From Rhodospirillales bacterium (GTDB lineage: Bacteria; Pseudomonadota; Alphaproteobacteria; Acetobacterales; Acetobacteraceae), in NCBI GenBank assembly GCA_017304945.1, contig JAFKLG010000066.1, forward strand, positions 1-64,000: DNA of 64,000 nt, given 5' to 3'. Positions 47,406 to 54,747 of this stretch are shown here, piece after piece (the stretch's first letter is position 1; every line of letters starts with the position of its first letter). The notes below the pieces were generated by a model. That model saw nothing but the letters and a program-made list of their open reading frames with translations, did no database searches and was not told where the DNA came from. The position numbers were made by a program, and so were the translations under genes.

Positions 47406-47951
47406 TCATCCTTCCGCGGTCGCGCCGGGCTCTGCAGTCCCCTCTCCGAGACGCTCTCTCATTCGGCGAGCGATGCCTGAAACGTCGACGAGAACGAGGG
47501 AGGTGAATTTCGAGTACTCGGCCTCGATGAATTTTCGCATGTCCTCGGGAGACTCGGCCTTCACAAGAGACATCGCAGACATGCGGGGGGCCTCCGTTCC
47601 TGCGGGAGCCAGTGATGGCGCGATCACTAAGGTCCAGCCCTCCTCATTCAAAGATCGGATCCCCGAGTCACCGGACCGAACCAACATGCCGGCAGCGTAG
47701 CTTGCTGAGCCAACGACGAAGCCCAGCTTCGTCAGCTCCGCTACGACAGCCACACACATAGCGTCGAGAAATGAGAAGCGGCGCTCCTTCCCCATTCCCG
47801 GGCCGGGCGGAAGCGGGATCAACTGACGCGCGATCCACGAATGCGCAACGCCACGAGGCACGCCGGCGGCCGCATAGACCTCCGCTGGTCCCCAGGTCCG
47901 ACTCATCTTGGTGGGCTTCTTCGATCGCGTTGTCATAACAGCACGCAGCAT
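47406..47951 (-). CDS. MerR-like regulator of the element
   Basis: A 181-residue protein whose N-terminal half resembles a MerR-type winged helix (WGPAEVYAAAGVPRGVAHSWIARQLIPLPPGPGMGKERRFSFLDAMCVAVVAEL). A second helical part may bind a partner or dimerise. It is convergent with int and divergent from the AlpA-like gene, the position of a repressor. ATG 47951 is used; ATG 47936 is possible. Confidence 0.7.
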   Translation of the reverse strand: MLRAVMTTRSKKPTKMSRTWGPAEVYAAAGVPRGVAHSWIARQLIPLPPGPGMGKERRFSFLDAMCVAVVAELTKLGFVVGSASYAAGMLVRSGDSGIRSLNEEGWTLVIAPSLAPAGTEAPRMSAMSLVKAESPEDMRKFIEAEYSKFTSLVLVDVSGIARRMRERLGEGTAEPGATAEG

Positions 47952-47962
47952 ACTCGCTACTC

Positions 47963-48014
47963 ATAGCACTTGCAATCACAGCAGCTCGCGCTTATCACTC
48001 GTTGCACGTGCTAT
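47963..48014. promoter_or_regulatory. divergent operator: 12-bp inverted repeat
   Basis: ATAGCACTTGCA at 47963-47974 and TGCACGTGCTAT at 48003-48014 are inverted copies with one mismatch, 28 bp apart. They lie between the divergent MerR-like and AlpA-like starts, as expected for a switch operator. Confidence 0.7.
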
Positions 48015-48030
48015 CAGATAGGAGTTCAGC

Positions 48031-48222
48031 ATGTCTCGCCTGCTTCGGTATGCGGATCTGAAGAGCAAGGGCTTCCCCTGGTCCCGGATGCACATCGATC
48101 GCCTGGAGAAAGCGGGGAAATTCCCGAAGCGCCTGCACCTCGGACCGAGCACGGTGGCTTGGGTCGAGGAGGAGATCGACGCGTATCTCGCGACCAAGAT
48201 GGCCGAGCGGGAGGCCGCCTGA
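48031..48222 (+). CDS. AlpA-type HTH activator/excisionase
   Basis: A 63-residue protein, MSRLLRYADLKSKGFPWSRMHIDRLEKAGKFPKRLHLGP...VAWVEEEIDAYL, the standard AlpA/Xis fold: a helix-turn-helix, then a wing, then W-x-E-x-E-I. AGGAG precedes the ATG. In satellites such proteins turn on excision or late genes; that role is inferred. Confidence 0.88.
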   Translation: MSRLLRYADLKSKGFPWSRMHIDRLEKAGKFPKRLHLGPSTVAWVEEEIDAYLATKMAEREAA

Positions 48223-48223
48223 A

Positions 48224-48457
48224 ATGAAGAACCCCCGGACGCCGGGAATTGGCATCTCGGGGGCTCGAACTTCTTCGCTGGGCGGCGAACGGTTCGAGCT
48301 TCTACGGGATTCCGGTTTCCGCGGCAACGACTTTCTGGCCCGGCGCGCGGCCGAGCTCGATCGTGAAGCCGATCTCCAACTCGCGCATGGTCGTCATCTC
48401 GCGGCCGAGCGCCTCGCCTGGCAAGCCGAGGATCTGCGCGCCGGGGGTGATGCATGA
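48224..48457 (+). CDS. small element protein, unknown
   Basis: A 77-residue charged helical protein (RRAAELDREADLQLAHGRHLAAERLAWQAEDL). It starts 1 base after the AlpA stop and its stop overlaps the next start (ATGA), so it belongs to the same translationally coupled string. Confidence 0.65.
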   Translation: MKNPRTPGIGISGARTSSLGGERFELLRDSGFRGNDFLARRAAELDREADLQLAHGRHLAAERLAWQAEDLRAGGDA

Positions 48458-48675
48458 GCGCGCACCCGAACCGGCACCAGCGAAGGGCAGCGGCAGCGAA
48501 GGCGCGCGACAAGACCCCTGCCCCCGACATGCAGCGGTTCACTGCCGAGGCTGTGCGTTTCCTGGATCAGCTCGCGGCTGCCGACCCGACGGTCACCGGC
48601 GCGACCCTGATCACGCCCGACGGTCGGGTCCGGTATTTGGACGCTGCCACGCTGCGCCGGGGAGGCCGCGCATGA
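48454..48675 (+). CDS. small element protein, unknown
   Basis: A 73-residue protein with a basic start (MSAHPNRHQRRAAAAKARDK) and a beta-type end (GATLITPDGRVRYLDAATLRRG). It is coupled by 4-bp overlaps to the genes on both sides. Confidence 0.65.
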   Translation: MSAHPNRHQRRAAAAKARDKTPAPDMQRFTAEAVRFLDQLAAADPTVTGATLITPDGRVRYLDAATLRRGGRA

Positions 48676-49286
48676 GCGTTAACGCCTTCCCCCAGGTGGC
48701 CGCCGCATGTGCTGCATCGCTCGGCGCGATCGAGCTGCAGCGCTCTGCCCGCACCAGGCTCGAGCGCCTGCATGCCGATCAAGCGAGCCGTCGAGCATCA
48801 GAGCAGGCGGTGCAGGCGTACCGGACTGAGATGCTCCCCCGACTGTTCGGGGGCGCCTGGCATCTCTCCAGGCGGAATGCGCATTTCCCACCCGCCATCC
48901 TGCAGGCGGGCCACCGGCCGGCCATGCGGCCGACGAGTTGGCAGATCTTCGACCATCCGCTCGTCTTCCGGCAGGCAGGCACCAGCGGGCCCGACCATCC
49001 CCGGAACACGGTCGTCATCGGCCAGCCGTACGCCGCGGTCGCAGGAGGAGAGGTGTCCTCGTCTGTCCGCGAAGAGGCAGCGGAACTCGCGGACCGCGGG
49101 TGGAGCATCCACTGGTCGCCGGACCTCTCGACGCACTATCCGGGTTGGACCCAACTCGTCATCGCGCGGTTCGGCATCGAGATGAGCCCCGCGCTGCACG
49201 GCTTCCTTCCAATCGCGCTGCCGGGAATCGGCGTGGGGGCGTGGCACGAGTGGGCGCGGATCCCTGAAGGGGTGCTGGTGCACTGA
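48672..49286 (+). CDS. element protein, unknown
   Basis: A 204-residue protein. The N-terminal helix (SARTRLERLHADQASRRASEQAVQAYRTEMLPRLFGG) is followed by a mixed alpha/beta part with several Trp and Pro residues (GWSIHWSPDLSTHYPGWTQLVIARFG). I recognise no family. It overlaps the preceding gene by 4 bp. Confidence 0.6.
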   Translation: MSVNAFPQVAAACAASLGAIELQRSARTRLERLHADQASRRASEQAVQAYRTEMLPRLFGGAWHLSRRNAHFPPAILQAGHRPAMRPTSWQIFDHPLVFRQAGTSGPDHPRNTVVIGQPYAAVAGGEVSSSVREEAAELADRGWSIHWSPDLSTHYPGWTQLVIARFGIEMSPALHGFLPIALPGIGVGAWHEWARIPEGVLVH

Positions 49287-49344
49287 TGACCTCTGGCCCT
49301 GCAGTGATTCGACTGATCTCCTTTGCTCCCGTGGAGAGCGGCGC

Positions 49345-51747
49345 GTGAACGTCCACACCGCGGAGATGACGGAGCTCGCCACCCGCCTCTGGGGCGAGCC
49401 GAGTCAACAGCTGAGCACGCGGGATGAGCTGCGGTTCGGCAGGCATGGAAGCAAGGCCGTCCGCCCGAAGGACGGGAAGTGGTACGATCATGAGCTCGAA
49501 GAGGGCGGGGGCTACGCGGACCTCTACCAGCGAGTTCACGGACACCGGCCAGCCGACGCCACCATCGTGGCGACTTACGATTACCGAGATGCAGATGGCT
49601 CCCTCCTCTACCAAGTCGTCCGCAAGACCCCGAAGGCTTTCGTTCAACGTCGGCCTGACGGCACTGGCGGGTGGAGCTGGAGCACCAAGGGGGTGCGCCG
49701 TGTCCCGTATCGCCTTCCCGAGTTGCTCGCCGCGTCCCCCTCGGAGCTGACGTTCGTAGCGGAAGGCGAGAAGGATGTTGAGGCGCTTCGCGACCGCCTC
49801 CTCATTGCCACCTGCAACGCCGGTGGTGCCGGCAAATGGACCCCCGATCTCGCAGCGTATCTTCGGGGACGCCGTGTTGTGGTCTTGCCCGACAACGATC
49901 AGGCCGGGGAAGAGCACGCACAACAAGTCGCCCGGTCGCTCCGCGGCATAGCCGCAGACGTACGCGTCCTGCGTCTCGAGGGTTTGCCGGCCAAGGGCGA
50001 CGTGTCGGACTGGCTGGCGGCAGGAGGCACTGGCGAGCAGCTGATGGCGATCGCGCAAGCAGCGTTCGCGGATCAGTCTGCGGTCGAGCGGCCCGAAGAT
50101 TTCGCGCCATCCCGGGGGAGCGACGACGCACAAGCTGTAAGCCCCCCAGAACAGGCCGACGATCCATGGCCGGACCCGTTGGACTTCCTGGCTGACGCTG
50201 AGGCAACCGGCGCACCGGAACTGAGCCGCTCCCATGTCCCGGATGCGATCGCAGACTTCGTGTTCGACGGGGCAGAGCGCATGGGCGCCGACCCCTCGGC
50301 GATGGCACTCGCGGCGCTGGTCGCTCTGTCCAGCGTTATCAGCGATGACTGGGCCATCCAGCCGAAGCAGCACGACGACACGTGGACCGAGAACCCGCGC
50401 CTTTGGGGCGCGATCGTGGGCGATCCGTCCATCTTGAAGACGCCCGTGCTCAAGGCGACGACCAGGCCCATCGACGCGATGGAGGCCGATGCTCGAGGGC
50501 ACTACGCGAGCGCCGTGCAGCGATACAAAGCGGCCTTGAAGGAATGGAAGGACGGGGGATCCGACCCTACGGCCGAGCCGAAGCATCCCAGGCTTGAGCG
50601 CTACATGGTCGAGGGCACCACCATTGAGGCGCTCTCTGAAGCTCTGCGTGACGATTTCGAGGCCCGGCAGACCGCTCCGGCCAGGAAGGTGCTGGTCCGT
50701 CAGGACGAGATGTCCGAGTGGGTGGCCAGCTTCGACCGCTATCGCTCCGGGGGGCGCGGCGGTGGTGATCGTGGCGCCTATCTGCGCCTCTTCAACGGCG
50801 GTCGCTACACCATCGATCGGGTGAACCGCGGCTCGTTCGCGGTCCCGAACTGGTCGGCATGCGTGCTGGGCGGCATCCAGCCTGGGCCGATACAGCAGAT
50901 CGCTCGTGACGCGGCCGACGACGGACTGCTCCAGAGGTTCTGCTACTGTGTGCCAGCCCGGCAAGGTCGCGGACAGGATCGCCGACCGAATGATGCGGCA
51001 GCCCGGCGATTTGAGGCTCTCTATTCAGCGCTGGCCGCGTTGCACCCTTCCCAGGCCTTCGCGGGCACGCCTCGGCCAGTGGTGCTCCATGCAGCTGCTC
51101 ACGCCCATCGCCTCGCCATTCTCGACTTGGCGGAGGCAGTGACAGCCATGCCCGATACGAGCGGCAGGCTCAGGGCGGCACTGGGAAAGTGGCCGGGCCT
51201 ATTTGCCCGCCTGGCGCTGATCTTCCACCTCATCGACGTCTCAGACGCTCGGATGTCGCAAATGTCGCAAGGGGGGTCTGCGCGCGCTGTGACGACGGCG
51301 CCTCCGGTCCCTGAGGTCGTGCCCGAGGCAACGGCCCGCCGGGTCGCCTCGTACATGCGCGACATCCTGCTGCCGCACCTCCTCCGGGCCGAGGCTGTGA
51401 TGTTCGCTTCGGAGCAGACCGGCCATGCCAGATGGATCGCCGGCTACATCCTGTCGAAGGGTGAGGATCGGATCACTTCCCGCGACATTGTAAGGGCTTA
51501 CGGCGCACTGAGAGCGCCCGAACAGCGTCGGGAGCTCCTGAGTGTGATGGAGAGCCTCGAGACGGTCGGGTGGGTCATCGCAGAAGAGCGAGACCCGCCA
51601 GTCAAGAGCCCGACCAGCTGGCGGGTGAACCCGAAGGTCCACAGCACCTTCGCCGTCCGCGCCCAGAGGGAGCGAGAGGTCCGCGCCGACGCCAAGCGGC
51701 GGATCGCGGAGACGGTCCAGCGCCTCAGAAACGGGAGCGCAGCATGA
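49345..51747 (+). CDS. TOPRIM / DUF3987 replication protein (primase-helicase-like)
   Basis: An 800-residue protein. Residues about 135-200 form a TOPRIM domain (VAEGEKDVEAL with Glu140; VVVLPDNDQAGEEHA with Asp183 and Asp185). From about residue 290 lies a DUF3987 domain. The P-loop-like segment at 359-368 reads GDPSILKTPV and lacks the second glycine of Walker A, as often in this family. A GTG at 49345 with GGAGAG upstream is the start. It probably replicates the element. Its stop overlaps the next small frame (ATGA) at 51744. Confidence 0.85.
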   Translation: MNVHTAEMTELATRLWGEPSQQLSTRDELRFGRHGSKAVRPKDGKWYDHELEEGGGYADLYQRVHGHRPADATIVATYDYRDADGSLLYQVVRKTPKAFVQRRPDGTGGWSWSTKGVRRVPYRLPELLAASPSELTFVAEGEKDVEALRDRLLIATCNAGGAGKWTPDLAAYLRGRRVVVLPDNDQAGEEHAQQVARSLRGIAADVRVLRLEGLPAKGDVSDWLAAGGTGEQLMAIAQAAFADQSAVERPEDFAPSRGSDDAQAVSPPEQADDPWPDPLDFLADAEATGAPELSRSHVPDAIADFVFDGAERMGADPSAMALAALVALSSVISDDWAIQPKQHDDTWTENPRLWGAIVGDPSILKTPVLKATTRPIDAMEADARGHYASAVQRYKAALKEWKDGGSDPTAEPKHPRLERYMVEGTTIEALSEALRDDFEARQTAPARKVLVRQDEMSEWVASFDRYRSGGRGGGDRGAYLRLFNGGRYTIDRVNRGSFAVPNWSACVLGGIQPGPIQQIARDAADDGLLQRFCYCVPARQGRGQDRRPNDAAARRFEALYSALAALHPSQAFAGTPRPVVLHAAAHAHRLAILDLAEAVTAMPDTSGRLRAALGKWPGLFARLALIFHLIDVSDARMSQMSQGGSARAVTTAPPVPEVVPEATARRVASYMRDILLPHLLRAEAVMFASEQTGHARWIAGYILSKGEDRITSRDIVRAYGALRAPEQRRELLSVMESLETVGWVIAEERDPPVKSPTSWRVNPKVHSTFAVRAQREREVRADAKRRIAETVQRLRNGSAA
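51253..51270 (+). repeat. paired 9-bp-period motif, copy 1
   Basis: ATGTCGCAAATGTCGCAA inside the replication gene repeats the heptamer TGTCGCA at a 9-bp step. The same pair occurs in other frames at 51749 and in variant form at 52241, which argues for a DNA site rather than a protein repeat. Confidence 0.65.
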
Positions 51748-51748
51748 A

Positions 51749-51861
51749 TGTCGCAAATGTCGCTTGCGCGTGCACGAGAAGGGAAAGGCGCTTTGACCCC
51801 TCTCTTTCATATCCAGGGCCTGCTCCCTCTTCTCGCATGCGCGCATGCGACACCTGCGACA
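51749..51861. promoter_or_regulatory. 113-bp dyad with paired TGTCGCA heptamers (candidate origin or packaging site)
   Basis: The left arm 51749-51784 and right arm 51824-51861 are inverted copies with few mismatches, separated by 39 bases. Each arm begins, from the outside, with two TGTCGCA-type heptamers 9 bp apart, then a GC-rich GTGC/ATGC tract and a GAGAAGGGA-like end. The dyad lies directly after the replication gene and before the SpoVG-like gene, where satellites may keep an origin. Confidence 0.6.
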
Positions 51862-51875
51862 GGCAGGGTGCGTCT

Positions 51876-52154
51876 ATGAGCGCGCCCACCATGAGCGTCA
51901 TCTTTGAGGTGACCTCGCTCTGCCGGCTGCGCGGTGCCGGTCAGATCCTGGCCTTGGCGTCCGCGAGCCTAGACCTCGATGGCGTCGAGCTCGAACTGCC
52001 CGGGCTGCAGGTTCGGCGCCGACCAGATGGGCGGCTTGAGTGCCGCTCTCCGCACTTCCGCGACACGACCGGCATCTGGCGAACCGCGATCACTCTTCCG
52101 CCGGAACTCGAGGATGCGATCGGCCGAGAGGTCGTCGCGGCGGCTCTCGAATGA
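51876..52154 (+). CDS. SpoVG-like small protein
   Basis: A 92-residue protein. The order RLRGAGQILALASASLDLDGVELELPGLQVRRRPDGRLECRSP, then WRTAITLPPELEDAIGREVV, follows the SpoVG pattern (strand, L-x-G-x-x-V, dGrl-x-x-P, closing helix). GGCAGGGTG precedes the ATG at 51876; a longer reading from 51744 would run through the dyad. A role in nucleic-acid binding is inferred from SpoVG. Confidence 0.65.
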   Translation: MSAPTMSVIFEVTSLCRLRGAGQILALASASLDLDGVELELPGLQVRRRPDGRLECRSPHFRDTTGIWRTAITLPPELEDAIGREVVAAALE

Positions 52155-52230
52155 CCCCCCTTCACGGGTCCTTCCGGAGGGGGTCGAGGTCGCGGGCATT
52201 GCGCACCCCGGTGGCCCACTAGCTGAAAGG

Positions 52231-53151
52231 ATGAAAATGGTGTCCGCAATGTCCGCAGCCGGGCCGATGATCGCGTACCGCGAGTTCGCGCGTCGCGACG
52301 GCTGCGATGAGTCGCTGGTGCGACGTGCGGTGCGCTCCGGCGCTCTGCCGCGACTTCCTGGCCGGCAGCTGCCCGCCGACCTGGTCGGCACCGCTTGGCG
52401 GGCCGGCAACGCCGCGGCGCTGGAGGTGCAACTCTCGCCCCCAACTGACGGCGGTCTGGCCGCGGCGGAACGCGAGCGGGAGATTGCACTTGCACGCCTG
52501 CGCCAGCGGCAGCTCCAGCAGCGCTTGGAGGAGTGGACCGACGTCGCGCAGGTGCTGGAATGCTGGTCCTTCATCAGGGAGACCTGCACCTCGCAAATCA
52601 CGGGGCTCGGTGCAACTCTCCGCCACGTAGCCACAGAACATGACCAGATCCGCCTGCGCGCCCTCGTGCGGGACACTGTGCACGACACCCTCACGCGCCT
52701 CGCCTCGGCCGAGTTGATCCCGACCCTGGAAGATCCAAGGCCGCCGGAGGATGTAGGCGACCACGCGACCACGCTGGTGGCCAAGACTGCCAAGACCAAG
52801 GCGATCGCGGGCCTCAGGCAGTTGGAGCTGGCCATCGCTGAAGGTCGCGTCCTTCACCTGGCGGCCTGGGAGCGAGGCTTCGGCGATCGCCTGAGCAACC
52901 TGCGGGACCGTCTACTCTCCTGGGAGAGCGGCCTTCCGCCGTTGCTCCTGGGCGCTGATGCCTCGGTCCAGGGGCGCGCGATCGAGAGCGCGGTGCATGA
53001 CGTTCTTCAGATGCTGCCCGAGGAGATGCCGGCCGTTGGTGCCGATGACCGGCATGCACATGCGGACGCTGCGCGCGGATCGACCGCGACCGCCCGCGCC
53101 GCAAAGGACCGGAAGCGGACCCCGGGCCGGCGGAAGGCGGCATCGGCATGA
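52231..53151 (+). CDS. Nu1-like DNA-binding protein (possible small terminase)
   Basis: A 306-residue protein whose N-terminal HTH (AYREFARRDGCDESLVRRAVRSGALPRLPGRQLPADLV) resembles Nu1-type DNA-packaging proteins, followed by a long helical middle (EREREIALARLRQRQLQQRLEEWTDVAQVLE) typical of small terminases. A basic, low-complexity tail ends it (TARAAKDRKRTPGRRKA). The first codons carry a variant of the paired 9-bp motif (TGTCCGCAA, 52241-52257). The assignment is tentative. Confidence 0.55.
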   Translation: MKMVSAMSAAGPMIAYREFARRDGCDESLVRRAVRSGALPRLPGRQLPADLVGTAWRAGNAAALEVQLSPPTDGGLAAAEREREIALARLRQRQLQQRLEEWTDVAQVLECWSFIRETCTSQITGLGATLRHVATEHDQIRLRALVRDTVHDTLTRLASAELIPTLEDPRPPEDVGDHATTLVAKTAKTKAIAGLRQLELAIAEGRVLHLAAWERGFGDRLSNLRDRLLSWESGLPPLLLGADASVQGRAIESAVHDVLQMLPEEMPAVGADDRHAHADAARGSTATARAAKDRKRTPGRRKAASA

Positions 53152-53540
53152 CCAGCACCGACCTCCAGCGCCTCGAGGCGATCTGCGCGACCCTGCCCCC
53201 TGAGGACGCCGGCTGGCTCTTCGCCCGCCTCGCCCCCGCTTGGTGCCTCCGCTCACAGCGCCACGCACAGCGCGCTGCAGCCATCCGGCAAGCGCTGGGG
53301 ATCTACGAGGGGTGGCGCCCGACGCGCGCCGCGGACGCGCTGGCCAGGGAGCTGCAACGCGTCGCTGCATGCCGTTCTCCGATTAGCGAACGCTCCGCCT
53401 TGCTCCGCCGCATCATCGACCTCTCGAACGGGCGGCCGATCGGCATGCGGCAGATCTACGAGATCGCGTTCGGCGATCCTGAAGAAAACTCCAGCGGAAA
53501 CTTCACAGATGGCCTCGTAGCATCTGAGTATCAGGATTGA
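53148..53540 (+). CDS. element protein, unknown
   Basis: A 130-residue all-helical protein (LQRLEAICATLPPEDAGWLFARLAPAWCLRSQRHAQRAAAIRQALGIYEGWRP...). It overlaps the previous gene by 4 bp. No family is recognised. Confidence 0.6.
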   Translation: MTSTDLQRLEAICATLPPEDAGWLFARLAPAWCLRSQRHAQRAAAIRQALGIYEGWRPTRAADALARELQRVAACRSPISERSALLRRIIDLSNGRPIGMRQIYEIAFGDPEENSSGNFTDGLVASEYQD

Positions 53541-53548
53541 GGTTGCAG

Positions 53549-54322
53549 ATGAAACTGAGCGACATCCTTGCCCTTCGGCCCGCAGCCGACGACTCCGCCA
53601 CCATCCGTGCCTCCATCGCGAAAGTGGAGGCGGCCAGGGCCGAGGCGATCAACCGCGCCGGCAGCATCGAACGGGACATGCGTGCGTCGTTGCTGACCGC
53701 GACCGACGCGCAGATGCAGCATGCAGAGCGCGACGCCGCAACGGCGAAGCTCGCGGCGGATCGGCTCGAGATGCTGCTGGGGGAACTTCGGCCGGCGCTA
53801 GATGCCGCCCTGGCCCGGGAGGCGGCGGACGTCGCCGCGGTCCGGCGCGATGAGGCGATCGCCCTGGACGCGGCCTTCGTGGCGACCTGGCGCGAGAACC
53901 TCCCCAAGATCCTGGACCTGTGCGGCGCGGTGCTCGAGGCGAAGCGCGCGGCGGACCAGGCGTTCCCGGGCGCCGTGGAGCGGAGCGAGTTGCCGCGGCT
54001 CGAAGAACCCGACCTTGCGTTCGTCCGCGACGTCTATCGCCCTGACCCGTTGGCGTGGGTACTGAAACTGGCTGAACAGGCCCCGGCCGAGATCCAGCGG
54101 CGGAGGGAAGAGGCGGCCGAGTTCGATCGGCGCGAACATGCGCGTCGGGTCCGCGAGGCGGAGCACCAGCAGCGACGGGCGGCCGACTGGCGCGCGGCGC
54201 AGGAAGCCGAGCAGGCCGAAGATCGCAAGCGCCAGGAGCAGGCGCGACTGGGTGAAATGCCGCGGTCGGTCGTCACCATCAACGGGGTGCCCGCGACGCA
54301 GATGGTCGGGGGGGGATGGTGA
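53549..54322 (+). CDS. coiled-coil element protein
   Basis: A 257-residue protein with two long coiled-coil stretches (about 20-110 and 180-240; for example RRREEAAEFDRREHARRVREAEHQQRRAADWRAAQEAEQ is highly charged). GAGG lies 6 bases before ATG 53549. The length and charge suit a virion or scaffolding-type protein, but no family is clear. Confidence 0.6.
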   Translation: MKLSDILALRPAADDSATIRASIAKVEAARAEAINRAGSIERDMRASLLTATDAQMQHAERDAATAKLAADRLEMLLGELRPALDAALAREAADVAAVRRDEAIALDAAFVATWRENLPKILDLCGAVLEAKRAADQAFPGAVERSELPRLEEPDLAFVRDVYRPDPLAWVLKLAEQAPAEIQRRREEAAEFDRREHARRVREAEHQQRRAADWRAAQEAEQAEDRKRQEQARLGEMPRSVVTINGVPATQMVGGGW

Positions 54323-54630
54323 TCCGCCTCGACAACCTGCGCGGGATCGCCGGGCGCAAGGCGCCGGCGGCACTCGCGCCGAAGCCGAAGAAGGCGACCG
54401 CAGTGGCCAAGCGGGCCCGGGGCGCCGGAAAGTTCGACCACTTGCGCGCTGCCAGCGGTCGCGGGCTGCAGAGGTTAGCCGATCAGCATGCGCACGGGCC
54501 GAACGACGTGGGCCACGACGAGAATCGGGACAGGAACCGTGACGAGTTCCAGGACACGGACGAGTTGATCGAGCGGATGCGGAAGTTGATGCCCGAGCGG
54601 TTCCCCACACCCGGCGGCGGGAGCCGCTGA
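54316..54630 (+). CDS. small basic element protein, unknown
   Basis: A 104-residue protein with a Lys/Ala-rich N-terminus (RKAPAALAPKPKKATAVAKRARG) and an Asp/Glu/Arg-rich end. It overlaps the coiled-coil gene by 7 bp. No motif is recognised. Confidence 0.6.
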   Translation: MVIRLDNLRGIAGRKAPAALAPKPKKATAVAKRARGAGKFDHLRAASGRGLQRLADQHAHGPNDVGHDENRDRNRDEFQDTDELIERMRKLMPERFPTPGGGSR

Positions 54631-54747
54631 CCGTTCGTGCCGGCCGTGGAGGTTCCGGCCGGCGCGTCGGGGCGGGACGGGTGAGGCCGTCCCGTCCCAC
54701 CAATTGGAGGAGGACCGTCATGATCAATAGCAGACCGGAGCGCGCGA

